Assembly: GCA_012295275.1 (NCBI GenBank)
Contig: CM022673.1
Span: forward strand, 26,127,261-26,191,260
Reading direction: 5' to 3'
Source of the DNA: Chrysomallon squamiferum
Taxonomy: Eukaryota; Mollusca; Gastropoda; Neomphalida; Peltospiridae
DNA length: 64,000 nt
The translations under genes were made by a program, and so were the position numbers. Below the pieces are notes generated by a model. That model was not told where the DNA came from. It did no database searches and worked only from the letters and a program-made list of their open reading frames with translations. Positions 23,347-36,414 of the stretch are shown here, piece by piece; positions within the stretch are counted from its first letter, which is position 1, and every line of letters starts with the position of its first letter.

Positions 23347-25063
23347 TAAAATATACATTCAGTATAAATATATCCTGTGCCAGAACCATTCTTACAGAGC
23401 GTTTTGCCTTTATACTGAATTTCATATCCCATTATTTTTTTTTTTAAGGTCTCTGCTGCTTGTGATGTTCTAAAGTGTATCTTGTTTTAGCTTATGGCTA
23501 AATCCGGTACAGAATATTACATAACTCAGCAATTTCGCATGTCATGATTTGTCTATTGGAGATTAAAATAAAAAGTAATATTTTTTATCAAAGTAAAAAT
23601 TGTATTTCATCAATTTATTTTTTTTTAACTTTTTTTTTTTTTATTCTTCTTCTAAAAAGGTGTATGAACTGTACGTATGAATACAAAGCGATTGTTTTAT
23701 TTCTTTTTAATGGTGATTGTTCGTGTCAGTTTATTCGTTTAACAAAAACATTAAAAGTGACAGAATTAAGCGGTATTGACAGATGTGCAGTGACATGTCA
23801 TAAAGAACAATAGTAATCTTTCACAAAATGGTAGATCGCTTTGATTTTTTATGATGTAACATTTCTGTACGAACCGGAGACCGGAAATGCCAAAATGACA
23901 GAGGTGTACACCTGCGCAATACATCCGACGTCACGCGGTTGATGAATTGTCTCATTTTGACAGGTTATAGCTCAAGTATGATTCTAACCTTGACTTTGAC
24001 ATTGAGGCGATTTCGCTGAAGGCAGTAAAATAATTCAGTTTCACAAAAAGACAAGATTTGTTTTTGCTTTTGTTTTATTGTTGCTATATATGTTCAGATT
24101 TTTTTATTTGAGTTTCTAATTTGTCTTTCTTTTAGTGCGTGTTCGTATTTTTGGGTGGGTTTGTAAATGTACACGTTCAATGAATAATAAATCAAATATC
24201 TGAATCTTCGTGGCGTGGGTAAATATAAATGGAAATAATGAAAATAAAAAAGGTTTAACGGTACGATTGCTTTTTATTTAAAGTATTGACCAGAAAAAGA
24301 AAGTAAATACTGAAAAAGTGATAAATGTAAAAGGCAATAAGAAAAGAAGCAGAAGAAGAAAAAATAAGACAAAAAGCAAACAGCAACAACAAAAGCAACA
24401 ACACTAAGAAAAATAACAATAATAAATAAATAAATAAGATGTAAACAAAAACAACTAAATAAAATAAAATTTAAAAAAATACATTACACACACATACAAA
24501 CACACGCACACACACACACACACAAAATAGTAAATAAAAAATTAACATATCTACCCTCATTCAACAAACTGTGAACACAGATGCCAACACTGAAAACATA
24601 TAAAATAAATAATCAGAAAAATAATAATAAAGAATCATTAAAATCAAAGAAATAAAAAAACACAATTTAAGAGCAACCGACCTAAATTAATGTACAAAAA
24701 AGAGAAAATTATGAAATTTAAAAAAAAAAAATTACTGTTAAAATCCACAGATAAACGAAATAATAATGTATTTACTAAACACTAAAAGCTAGTTAATGTT
24801 AGTGAATGACTGTAGATGAGAGAATTAAATATCTGAAAAGTTTGAATGGAAACTCAGTTTTATACTGTAAGCATTTGTGGCTTTTACTGCATTATTAAAG
24901 AAATAATAATAATGGCATCAATACAGATAAGTAAACAAACAAAATATTTACTATTCATCGGTATTTTTTTTCCTTTTTCTCGTCACGTATATGTATATGT
25001 ATGTATATATAAATCATTTCTAGAAGAAAAGAATTAACAATTATACCTATAAATTACAGTTAA

Positions 25064-25069
25064 TTTATT
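25064..25069 (-). terminator. Candidate NCKX poly(A) signal
   Basis: TTTATT on the plus strand reads AATAAA on the minus strand about 200 bases beyond the NCKX stop. It is one of several possible hexamers in AT-rich DNA. Confidence 0.25.
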
Positions 25070-25125
25070 TTTTCTACAACAGAGACTGAAAGGAAAGGTT
25101 TAATAACAAACATGACATAAACAAA

Positions 25126-25161
<36 letters not shown>

Positions 25162-25178
25162 GCGTTTCAGTTAACTGA

Positions 25179-25180
<2 letters not shown>

Positions 25181-25269
<89 letters not shown>
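25181..25269. repeat. (CT)n microsatellite abutting the NCKX stop codon
   Basis: An 89-base run. On the minus strand the coding sequence ends AGG TGA and continues GAGAGAG, so the stop codon is fused to the repeat. Confidence 0.95.
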
Positions 25270-25272
<3 letters not shown>

Positions 25273-25980
25273 TTGGACATGACGGTGGATTAAAATCACC
25301 AAAAATGTTGAGTTCGTACAAGCAAGACAAACCAATGACAACAAGGTAAATAAAGAGAAAAACAACGCCGACTGTCTTGGACAATTTCCAGTCATTGACA
25401 ATAAAAACAAGGAAGAGAAATGTGACAGTGGACAGTAACGTCAAAGAAGAATAGAGCAGACCAGAGCTCATTATTTCTAGATATCCTTTGGAAGTAAAAA
25501 CCATGTTGTACAGTAGCCACGGCAAACCTAAGCACATTAGAATATCGAAGACGTTGCTTCCTATTGAGTTTGATACTGCCATATCTCCGTAACCTGCAAT
25601 TCGAATTTCATATTAGATTTGTTTAAATCATTAGTCAAGTATATATATATGAACTGAATGAAATATTATATACATTTTCAAACAAGGTGGAATACTGCTA
25701 AAAGGACAGTTTATTTTGATTTTGTTATGGGGTGATCTGAAGTTTTTGCATCGGAAACGAATACAAAAGATTCACAAGAGTGAGAGTTCTAGAATGCAGT
25801 ACCTGACATACACATTCCTATCTGAAATATTAATTTTTCGAAAACTGTTTATTGGAACCAAAACTTAAATTCGAGACCACGTATATATAAAAAGTAAATC
25901 TTAAAAACCAGCAGATAATTAAATATATATATATTATAAACGAATTTTATTTATTTATTTAACATGGATTATTATTACTT

Positions 25981-26017
<37 letters not shown>

Positions 26018-26066
26018 AACTACTACTACAACTACAACTACTACTACTACTACAATTACAACTAAA

Positions 26067-26098
<32 letters not shown>

Positions 26099-27732
26099 AG
26101 CTACTATTATCGTTATTATTATTACTGTATTTGACGCCTAATTTGCTCGGTATGAAAATTAAACACTGTACCATTGCGTGCCACTATGACACTAGATATA
26201 CAGTCAGGTACACTGGTTCCGGCAGCAAGCAAAGTCAGTCCCATTACAGTGTCAGGAATTTCGAGGGCGTCGCCTGTAACATAGCAACAGAGTAATTAAC
26301 TTTCAGCGTGATTTCTTAAACACACATTTTCGATTATGAACTCTATGTTATTGAACTCTTTCACTTTTTTGTTATTTATTGTTACTATTATTTATTTTTT
26401 TTTTTTTTTTTTTTTGATGGAGGTTTTTTTTTTTTCTTTTTTTTCTTTAAAGAAAGAATAATGTGTTATAAATCTGAACAAACAACTGAAAAGCATCCAA
26501 TTTCTGCGAACTAATCATTTTTTTTTATGGAGTAATTTCTTAATTCAAAATATCGACTGAATTCTGAACAAAAGGTCTTTATTTTTTCTTCATAAAAATA
26601 GCTAGCACTGACAGGCGTTAGGTTAGCGACCCTTGATCTATATAATTAATATGACACACTGACAATTTATTATCGTCTCAACTTTACGTATATCAAATAT
26701 ATAGGCAAGCTACAGAAATAAAAGAAGGCCTACTCAAGCCTTTCCTTATGAGATTCAGTAAAAAACTGAATAACGCAATATTGTCTAGTTTAAAAAAAAC
26801 GTGCCTGCGATGGTTACCATCCAAACCAGAAGATACGAAAATACTGCTATCCATACAACAGACATTATAAATGTGACCATGTACAGCTTGCGTAGTTTGT
26901 GCAGTCTGCAGTCGGGTACTGTGACGTACAAAAGAGCCTTTATAGGAACCATAGCAACCCAGAATACTCTCAGAAGAAAACTTTCTGGGATCGTCCACGG
27001 AGATTTCACTTCCGGTTCTGAAAGAATGGTCATATTTGTATAATTTGTGCATACTTGAATGTATGTGTAGATGTGTGTGTATGTGTGTCTGTCTCTCGGT
27101 TTCTGTATGTGTGTGTTTGTGTAGTTGTGTGTGTATGTGTATGTATGTATGCATGTATGTATGTGTATGTGTGTGTATATAAATATATAAGTACGGATGG
27201 ATGGATGGATGGATACATACATGCGTGCGTTCGTGCGTGTGTATGGTCTATTGAGTATATTATTGTCAAATTAATTTGCAAAGCGTTATCGCTAAGTTCT
27301 GCCTGTAATATTATAACTAAAATATGCCACTCGTGGCATACCGAGAAGGTCCCTTTAACAGTTACCTTTGTTAGAGTTACCGGTCTTATTTACATTTTCG
27401 TATTTCACACTTCCTAATAAAGCCGTTTCCGCCTCAGAGTCAGTGTAGAGTGAACTTTGTTCAATTTCTGCAGTAAGAGGCTGTTTTTCCTCAGTTGCAA
27501 ACTTTCCTCTGCATCTCCATTTTGTCATAGTGTCCAGTATACCGTCAGCTACAGTTTCCAAACTTCTGTTGAAGTACATTATTATAATGTAGATGACGTA
27601 CATTAAAAACATGATGAGTGCCTCGTACCTGAAAATAATGATGATGATGATGATGATGATAATAATAATAATACAACAATAATAATAATAATAACAACAA
27701 CAACAACAATGACAACAACAATAATAATAATG

Positions 27733-27781
<49 letters not shown>

Positions 27782-29041
27782 CAACAACAACAACTACATT
27801 TTTGAAAATAGGTAGCGGTAAACTTATTTATTCATATTTGTTGATTTGGTTTCTGAAAAGAATTTTTTTTTTTTATATGTGTGTGTATGTATGTATGTAT
27901 GAGTAAGTGTGTTTGTGTGTGTGTGTTTGTGTGTGTGTCACTGAACTTATGTGAATAATTATAAAGAAGACAGATATATTTATATATTTTTAGAATACAA
28001 AATATTTCAGTATTTAATATATTTGGTTATTTAGTTTCTGTTATAAGTGAACCGTTACACGGGACTGACCAATACACTTTGTTGTCCTTGATGACCACTG
28101 CAAGCATCATAACAGACAGGAGGTAGTAGACTGTATCCCGGATTATTGGCCACTTAGTTAATTGCATTACCTGAAGAAATATCAGTCCTAAATCACACAC
28201 ACGCACATACAGAATTCATTTGTACATATAGTCATGCAGGAATGCATACATGAATATAGATATTCATTTGAACATCTTAGGTTATTAATAATAGATGTTT
28301 TGGGGTTGTGGTTTTTTTTAATTTTAAATTATGGATACAATTATTATTATTATTTAATTACTTTCAAAATACGTTCGAAAATGTTTAGTTACACGTAAGT
28401 ATTCTGATGTTTTAGTGTGTGTGTGTGTGTGTGTGTGTGGAAAATTTATATTTTATTTTAAAAACACCGGAACTGTTCAGTTTGTTGACGATGTTACCGT
28501 ATTTGTCAGTAAGCCGCTTAGCCCAATAATAATGAGTATGTTGAACACAGCCGAACCAACGATAGTCCCCGTTCCAATATCGCTCTTAGCGAAAAAAACA
28601 CCTGAAATTGAAACCTAAATCTTGAAATGTTAAAGGCATTTCTACCAATATATATATATTATGCTTTATTTTTCATTTCTGTTACAAATCATTCTGAAAA
28701 TACATCAAGGAAGATAACTATAACAAGCAAAAGCATATTTATTATTGTCACATTGTCTTATCATTTATAAATATATGTCTACATATGCATGGGTGTTATT
28801 AAAAGCTGATTTCAGCGTAAGGAGAGTCTGAAATAGAGCGAGAGACATTTCACAAACTTCATGCGACTGAAATTTTAATGACGCTATTTTATTTTACCAA
28901 CCAATGACAGAAGTGAACAGTTCTGGAGCGGAACTGCCAGCTGCCATGAATGTTGCCCCGGCAACATCTTCCTGTAAACCTAAATCTAGAAAAAATATGT
29001 CGTATATTAGTAACAACAACAACAACAACAAGAACAACATC

Positions 29042-29096
<55 letters not shown>

Positions 29097-29517
29097 TCAG
29101 CAATAATTATTACTGTCATTGTTATTATGGTTGGCGCTGTTATTACATTTATCACTATCACTATCACTGTAATTGCTACTATCGCCCCAAGCATTATTAC
29201 TACTACGACGTTTTTTTTTTTCTGTTTATAATAGCAACGACGACGTAGCAGTAGCGGTGGCAACAACAGCACCAACTAATGATACTGATTAACAAAGACA
29301 AGAGTGAGTCATTTAGTACTGTGATTAAGTAACATCATTAATATCCATTAAAATCATTGTATGAAAAAAAAAAAAATCCTATGTAATGATATAGACAGTA
29401 ATTGAACAGTTTTTACCTGTCACGAGACATAATTATATTAGCAAGTTTCTCATTTGTGTGCGTGTCACCAAGGACAAATAAAATACACCTACACATAGAC
29501 AATGGACATCTGGCTTT

Positions 29518-29557
<40 letters not shown>

Positions 29558-29571
29558 TTATTTCATTTTAT

Positions 29572-29609
<38 letters not shown>

Positions 29610-29810
29610 TAATATCTTTATCATCATTGTTATTAGTATTATATTAATATTTTTATCTTTATCTTTATCTTTATCATTATTATTATTATTATCATCATCA
29701 TCATCATCATCATCATTATTATTATATTAATATCTTTATCATCATTATTAGTAGTATTATATTAATATCTTTATTATTATTATTATTATTATTATATTAA
29801 TATCATTATC

Positions 29811-29881
<71 letters not shown>

Positions 29882-31957
29882 TAGTTTGTCAGATGGCCTT
29901 TGTAACAACGCAAATTAATTTAAATTAATTATTTTTCTATCTTTCTTAGTCCAATACGGATTTATGAAGTATCGACAAATCCTTTGAATTATTTTTCCTT
30001 GCTGCTCGATTTTGATTATGTTTCTGTCGTTTCAAAATTGAACATTATATTGGAATCCAATACTGATTAAGTTCCTCATTAACGTGAACCTGTTGTGATG
30101 GTTCGTCTCACATTAATAACATATTATTATATTTTACTCGCTTCATACTCATTTTGACTCAGATTCTTTTAAACGTGAACTTCGAATAATTAATGGTCAT
30201 TAACATGAAACTTTTATCACGAAGATATTTTTGAAACGAGGTTTCGCAATATCTTTCACATACAGCATTAATAATACGATGAAGCGTTATGGATCGAAAG
30301 AGAGATAGAAAAAAGTAAAAATATATATATATATATTTACGCTTTATTTGAGCGAGTAACTAACTATTAAAATTATATTCTATTATTAACAAAGGTTGTT
30401 CGCTATTAAATAACTATTTGTGTCTATCATCATACTCTGTACATTATTGTTGCTTTGTTGCTGTCGTTGCTGTTGTTGTTTTGCCTGTTGTGGTTGTTTT
30501 TGAAAAACAACATTTTTTTTAGAATGGATACGTAATTAACTAGGGTTAAAAAAGAAAATGAAAATGAACTTTAACATCATTACGATCTATCTATCTATCT
30601 TACAGATAAAAATGCTGAAAGATGTCGATAGTATGTATACCTTCACATATCCTTTCCAGTGACGATACAAAATAGTCATCACATACTACTGCTAGCGCAC
30701 CAAATAGATAGAGGATCAATATGATATGAATAAAAACGCCGCCATTTTGAGTTTCTTCCAGCGTCATGAAATTGCCTAGGAAGTTATCAATTGCTCGTGG
30801 TGTGCAGGTTTTGTTGCTGTCGCCTGTGTAAATAACACAAATATACAGTGTTAGCGTCAGTCTACATGATAGATGAATTAATCAGAGAATATATCAATAA
30901 TTGTTTGAAAACCGTCAAGAACTGAACCGTCGTTCAAGCTGTTTAAATATGACAGATATATACTTTTTTCTCTCTTTTTTCCTTCGCAGACTGTCTATTT
31001 ATCTATTTATCTATGTATGTATGTATGTATGTATGTATGTATGTATCTATCTATCTATCCACACACACACACACACACACAGTGGTACCTCGGCTTACGA
31101 ATGCACTAACTTACGAGTTTTCCGAGTTATGGTTTTGTGCTTTGAGTTGCGAGCCAAAATCCGAGTTACGAGCGTGCTTCAGCGACGCCGCCGCTAGTTG
31201 GCACAGCGAACAACACAACATCCGGCCAGCATCCCACGTCTCACTCGTTTACTTCACGTGGTTATCTGGCCGTGGGAGCATCTCTGTTGTGTTGCGAAAA
31301 ACATGAACGATGTGTGCGTGTAGTCGACTTGGCTATCAGTACCAGCATAGTACTTTTACGATATGTACCATACTGAAGCAGGAGTCGATAAAGGCTGTAA
31401 TTCCAGCCAAAGGCGTCAAAGTAATTTGTCTGATCTCCAAGACAAATACACTTTACAAAACCAATTTATTTTGTTTTTATACAATATTTGTTATTTATAA
31501 ATACATTTTTCTTATTCAAAAACACGTTATAAAAAAATGGGGTGGTTTTGGGTTGTGGTGGAACGAATTAATGGTATTTCAATATATATATATATAAACA
31601 AATAGATAGATAGACAGACAGCAAAAGAAAAAAAGAGAGCAAGAGTGAAAACATGTTTTACTTTCGACAAAGGATGTACAAACACAACACTTTTATGATA
31701 TTTGTCTATACTGGCAATTTATCATTCGTGAAGTTGTAAACGATGGTTAATTTGAATTATTTCCTATCTAATGACATGTCGCCGATCAGAAACGACAATG
31801 TTAATAATGTGAGATGTATTAGTTCATTAAGCTTGTTGCTACATTACTATGACCTTGCCCTTTGTTAAACAAGAGATACACTTCTGTACAGTATCTATTC
31901 AAGAGAAGCGAGGAAAAGCATTTAATACCAATAATAATTACCAATATATACATATAC

Positions 31958-32004
<47 letters not shown>

Positions 32005-32555
32005 TATAACAACAATAATAATAATTGTAGTAGTAGTAGTAGTAGTAGAAGTAGTAGAAGTAGTAGTAGTAGTAATAATAATAATAATTATAATAACAAT
32101 AATAATAATAATAATAAAATAGTAGTAACAATAATTCAGAATATGCAAAAATAATATTAATATTCATCAACACGTTCTTTGTGTATGTATGTGAATGTGT
32201 GTAAAAATAGAATTTAACAGACGTTAATATTTTGCATTCCTGTATGTATCAGGGCAATAATCTTCTGTTTTACAAACATTGATACGGAGATGGGTGAGAC
32301 CGATGGAAACTAATTATGCTGTACAAAACACAGTTCATGATTATTAGCAGAAAAAGAAAACTTTACAATACAGCGATTATCATTAATCAATTAATCGATA
32401 AACTGCGGGCCTAGATATTTGGAGTCTTTGTTCTTGGTAGAATTCATCATGTCTTTAATCTAATTTTATGTGTATATGTATACGCACGCATACACACAAA
32501 CAAGATAATACACACAAACACGTACACACACACAACACAAAACACAAACACGTAA

Positions 32556-32586
<31 letters not shown>

Positions 32587-33763
32587 CACACATACACACA
32601 CACATATATACACACACATACATACACACACATACACACACATACACCATACACACACACACACACACACACATCTATGTATATATTAATATATATATAC
32701 TTTTTTATATTGGAACCTACTATTTCTAAACACCTGAAATAAACAGTTTCGTTACATTTCATTTATATTAACGGAATAATAGTTGATTCGTAATATTTTG
32801 TATTCCACATTGAACACGTATAAAACTTTGATAAATAAATAAATAAATATATATATATATATATATACACAGGAATATGAGGCAGCATTGTGAAATCTGA
32901 TATGAAAAAGAATTTCTAAAAGTTAAGAACCGCGGTTTTTAAGTTAAGCAAAACTGTAGCGAACATTAGCCCCAGAATAAATGTTTTTTTATAGGCGTGC
33001 CTAGGTTCCTGTGTCTAACGTTAATGTCAGCAAAAAGTTTCATGATATACAATTTAATACAGAACTGGCAACATTAATATCTATTATGGTGACAAACTGA
33101 AAATAAAAACAGTAAAATTACTTTACAGACACGACAAAAATACCTTAAAATGACATTAGTGAGAAGCAGGGCCAAAGTAATTTCTTTTTTCTTTACGTCT
33201 TTTATTAATTGCAGGTATCATGTATTCAAATATAATATATTAATTGCATTAGATTTTCAGCAGTACTTTAATACTTTTTGTATTCACATAATTCATAAAT
33301 ATAGTGTATTAATTTATACTAGTACTACTACTATTACTACTACTAATAATAACAACAATAATAATTAAATAATAAATAAATAAATTAAATTTACGAAAAA
33401 AAAAGTCTATGGTATCCCTGAATAACAGTCAAATATTAATGGCGTATATCTGTATGCTGACAATGTATTTTATTACTTATTTAATTAAAGTCCTGTTGTC
33501 CAGCACGTGTTTCTTATACTGAAATAAAACTTACTGCTGCACCATTGTTTTTAATAATTTGGTGTACAAACGCGTTAATATTGGCACCATTTGGCAGTAT
33601 AAAGTATACGTTATTACAAATCCATATAAAATCACTAATAATGAATGAATGACAAAACAGTAAAATATCCCCAAAGAGTAGAACATGACCTAATTTATTC
33701 ATATATCTGATATATATGACTGTATCTGATATATATGTGTGTATGTATGTATGTGTGTGTGTG

Positions 33764-33797
<34 letters not shown>

Positions 33798-34161
33798 TGT
33801 ATGTGTGTTTATGTATATGTGTGTATCTATCTATGTGTATGTATGTATGTGTGTGTATGTATGTATGTATGCATGTATGTATGTATGTATGTATGTGTGT
33901 AAATCAAAATCTGAAATGCATTTTAACATTATATTTTATTATAAACTGAAATCTTCCTTTGCACTCAGACAGATCTGAAAGCTGAAACTCACCATCGCTG
34001 GCATCGACATCTCTTTTGATCCTCCTTTTATGGTTATTTGTTGCTGTGTAATCGTTCCATGCACGAACAGTGAAAATACTAAACAAAACAACGACAAAGA
34101 CGAATACAACCCAGCACAGACGTTGTACACGTCTGCGTCTTGCCCCAGCCATTCTTTTCAT
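25268..34161 (-). CDS. Potassium-dependent Na+/Ca2+ exchanger, NCKX/SLC24 family (9 coding exons, 514 aa)
   Basis: Coding exons in order: 33993-34161, 30641-30823, 28902-28985, 28498-28601, 28070-28170, 27366-27628, 26805-27017, 26172-26273, 25268-25593; all phases agree. The protein starts with a hydrophobic segment ([15 protein letters not shown]) and a basic RRIKR site, as in NCKX proteins. An extracellular NKT glycosylation site follows, then the first membrane cluster. The alpha-1 repeat has [21 protein letters not shown] (acidic E139) and VGSAVFNIL; the alpha-2 repeat has [11 protein letters not shown] (acidic D396) and [12 protein letters not shown]. Between them is a charged cytosolic loop (about 240-325). 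The C-terminus [11 protein letters not shown]...C is like NCKX3/4/5. The family exchanges 4 Na+ for 1 Ca2+ plus 1 K+ at the plasma membrane or in organelles. The length is close to NCKX5 and shorter than NCKX3/4, so I leave the paralogue open. I chose ATG 34161; another ATG lies three codons inside. One intron has a GC donor. Confidence 0.94.
25978..26125. repeat. (CTA)n microsatellite with ACA interruptions
   Basis: CTA units with CAA and ACT variants, ending about 47 bases from NCKX exon 26172-26273. Confidence 0.9.
27055..27242. repeat. TG/TATG/GGAT-rich compound microsatellite
   Basis: TGTG and TATG units plus a short (GGAT)n, in the NCKX intron between exons 26805-27017 and 27366-27628. 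Confidence 0.85.
27639..27792. repeat. ATG/AAT/AAC compound trinucleotide repeat
   Basis: The repeat begins about 11 bases upstream (in transcript direction) of the acceptor of NCKX exon 27366-27628, so it forms most of that intron end. Confidence 0.9.
28990..29096. repeat. (AAC)n(AAT)n repeat
   Basis: Pure AAC then AAT runs close to the acceptor of NCKX exon 28902-28985. Confidence 0.9.
29512..29880. repeat. Compound CTTT / TTA / CATT / TTTA repeat block
   Basis: (CTTT)n, then several cycles of (TTA)n with an ATATTAATATCTTTATCATCA-like spacer repeated at least four times, then (TTTA)n. The recurring spacer makes this a higher-order repeat. Confidence 0.85.
31010..31079. repeat. TATG, CTAT and CA microsatellites flanking the Tigger fragment
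   Basis: (TATG)n, (TATC)n and (CA)n in succession, ending exactly where the element's CAGTGG terminus begins. Confidence 0.85.
31080..31582 (+). mobile_element. Decayed pogo/Tigger-type DNA transposon
   Basis: The 5' end reads CAGTGGTACCTCGGCTTACG, the terminal repeat of a widespread pogo/Tigger group, followed by the typical subterminal ACTTACGAG and GAGTTACGAG blocks. Around 31345-31430 the translation gives [11 protein letters not shown] and [14 protein letters not shown], matching the end of a CENP-B-like N-terminal helix-turn-helix (S-T-x-x-T-I-L-K then I-K-x-A). At about 31540-31580 the sequence GGTGGAACGAATTAATGG followed by ATTTCA is the usual 3' subterminal block. The rest of the transposase and the 3' TIR are missing; the copy ends in an AT repeat. 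It lies in the first NCKX coding intron in the opposite orientation to the gene. Confidence 0.8.
31962..32130. repeat. (AAT)n-(AGT)n-(AAT)n compound repeat
   Basis: AAT units, then TAG/AAG units, then AAT units again within an NCKX intron. Confidence 0.9.
32472..32700. repeat. CA-rich compound microsatellite
   Basis: CACA, CATA and TATA units, with a clean (CA)n at about 32650-32672. Confidence 0.85.
33730..33900. repeat. (TATG)n/(TG)n microsatellite
   Basis: TATG units interspersed with TGTG, about 100 bases beyond the donor of the first NCKX coding exon. Confidence 0.9.
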
Positions 34162-34402
34162 CACGCCAATAATGTTCAAAGGGTTAATAGTATTTAGAAA
34201 TAAACTGTAATGTGTTCGTGGTCATATTGTAAAAAGATATCCTTCTCGTATACTCCCCCTTTGTTTAAACAGTCATAGGACAAAGTTTGATTAGGAAAAC
34301 TCACACAGAGATAACAGTGATGGCTAACGTTTTTGGCTTTTGTGTAAGGTTAAAGAAAATCTGTTTATTTGTCATAATATTTATTTATATTTTTTTTTTT
34401 CA

Positions 34403-34417
34403 TATTTTCTTTCTTTT

Positions 34418-34469
<52 letters not shown>

Positions 34470-34600
34470 TTTTTCTTTCTTTCTTTATTTATTTGTTTAT
34501 TTGTTTATTTGTTAGTTTGTTTGATTGCATGTTTATTTATTTATTTATCTGTTTGTTTACGTGTTATTTTTATTTATTTAGTTTAATTTAATTTTATTTT
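34403..34600. repeat. (CTTT)n followed by TTTA/TTTG units
   Basis: A pure CTTT run to about 34480, then degenerate tetranucleotides. It lies about 250 bases upstream of the NCKX start codon. Confidence 0.9.
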
Positions 34601-34684
34601 ATTTTATTTTTACTTTCATGTACTTACTCGTTATCTCACAAAGGATTGTTTATACTGAAGGGGAATTAAAAACAAAAAGAAATT

Positions 34685-34719
<35 letters not shown>

Positions 34720-35942
34720 AAGGAAAATAACGATTGGCGTATCATGATGCGAGTATATTTCAAGTTACGGTTGATGAAGTTTTACAGACAAGGAAGAAAT
34801 CTACGTTAAACCGGCTTTGATAATATTCCAAGCAGATGCTGTTCAGTAAGGTAAATCGTTTGGCTATAGTTCTTTGTTTCTTTCTTGATGTCGTTTTTAC
34901 ATCATTTTGTAATTGTATTATTAAACGTGTTTAAGCATTTGAGTGCTTGTTTATGCTTGTATTTCTACCCAGACATTTTTATGTGTGTGTGGGGTTTTAT
35001 TTTTCTCTGTATAGTCTACAGAAGTTTAAGAGTTTCCTTATATAAACTGCAAGTGTATGTGTGTACGTATTTGAGTATATCTTAGTATGCTTGCGTGCAT
35101 ATGTGTGTATATTACAAGAAAATTAATTATAGAAGGTCAAAATTTAACAAGAGAAATTTTAGTCTTAAGATACGTGTTGTAAATTCTATAAAATCTGTAA
35201 ATAGGTATTTGTGTTGTTTTATTTTCAGTTCTAAGAATTATTCAACAAGTAAAATGATAAACAAATAAAAATATGAAAAGCGAGAAATAAAAGAAAGGAA
35301 GAAAGCAGACGATATTTTTAAAGTGCGCTCAACTTTTCATTTCCGTCTTTATTAATTTTTTGTATTTATTTATTTATTTATTTATTTCATTTACTTACTT
35401 GTTATTTTTATTATTTGTATTTGTTTTTTGGGTTGGATTTTTTTTGTGTTTTTTTAGATTGTATTTACCAGCGCACAAATATGATTTGAGTGCTTTATAA
35501 TGGGTTTTTTCTGTGATGTTCGGCAGATATTGTCTTGTCACTGACCTTAATCTATTGTTTACGGTCATCATATATCCATTACTGGCATTTTCTGATTACA
35601 TTCTCATATACATTGTTGTCGTATATTCTCTTCTAATACACGAAAATGAATTTACAATCTGTTAGGAAAATGTTATGATTGATTTTTAAATTTTTTATTT
35701 ATTTTTTATTTTATTTTATTTTATTTTTTATTTTTTGTCTCGTGCTGAACGTGCTATACTGAGAGCTCGATATTTAGATAATGTATATCATTACAAAATT
35801 CTGCTACTCTAGCTCTTTGTCGATATTTGCCTCGATATCAAAGCACGGAGTTTGATCGATTGCTTCAACAAAAATTACTTCTGCAAGAAAATTCAGTTAT
35901 CAATCCGCTTCTCACTGCTTATCAATTTAATGGCAACAGCGG

Positions 35943-35973
<31 letters not shown>

Positions 35974-36379
35974 AAAGAAAGCAAAAAATAAAACATGTCG
36001 ATTTATTGCAGTGTTATCTTTTTTTTCTTCAGAATCAGCTCAATGTAACACAGCTGTGTTAATTAATACTTAGATGATACCATATTTGGAGTACCGTGAT
36101 CTAGCAATGAAGAAACTAATTTGAAATAAGCCCATACTGAATAGAAAGATTCAGTGATAAAATCTCTGTAAGGTTCGTCTCGGGTGTTAAGTTTTTTCTT
36201 ATTTTCTTATTATTGATAAACAACAACAACAACAAAACAAAACATAAATTACAAACCAAAAAAAAAAAAAGTGTTTATTTTATATTGTTTCCATAAATAA
36301 TTTACATGCATGTATTTTATTTTATTTACAGAATTGAAAACAAAACCACGCATTAAATAAGCTGACAAACAATACAAAA

Positions 36380-36414
<35 letters not shown>

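Larger units (their letters stand above)
21867..25180. other. Spacer between the secreted-protein gene and NCKX
   Basis: I see no gene. The region contains T-rich tracts at 22200-22265, a moderately GC-richer stretch at 22900-23120 of unknown nature, (TTA)n at 23218-23346, a GC-richer patch at 23870-24010 with a GACGTCACG half-CRE, CA repeats near 24485-24525, and (AAAT)n at 25120-25160. The NCKX 3' UTR probably overlaps the right end. Confidence 0.5.

Noticed and set aside
25959-26174. Poly-Ser minus-strand frame
   Set aside because: It is the (CTA)n repeat read in frame; only bases from 26172 upward are NCKX exon.
28889-29275. Long minus-strand frame with poly-Ile/poly-Leu
   Set aside because: Only the stretch 28902-28985 is a real NCKX exon; the rest is the translated (AAC)n(AAT)n intron repeat.
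31819-32173. Frames encoding poly-Ile, poly-Tyr, poly-Asn and poly-Ser
   Set aside because: All are translations of one AAT/AGT microsatellite in different frames.
32447-32762. Cys/Val-rich minus-strand frames and His/Thr-rich plus-strand frame
   Set aside because: These are translations of a CA/TG microsatellite.
33150-33368. Small plus-strand frame in the first NCKX intron
   Set aside because: It is AT-rich, ends in an AAT repeat, and has no conserved motif or splice support.
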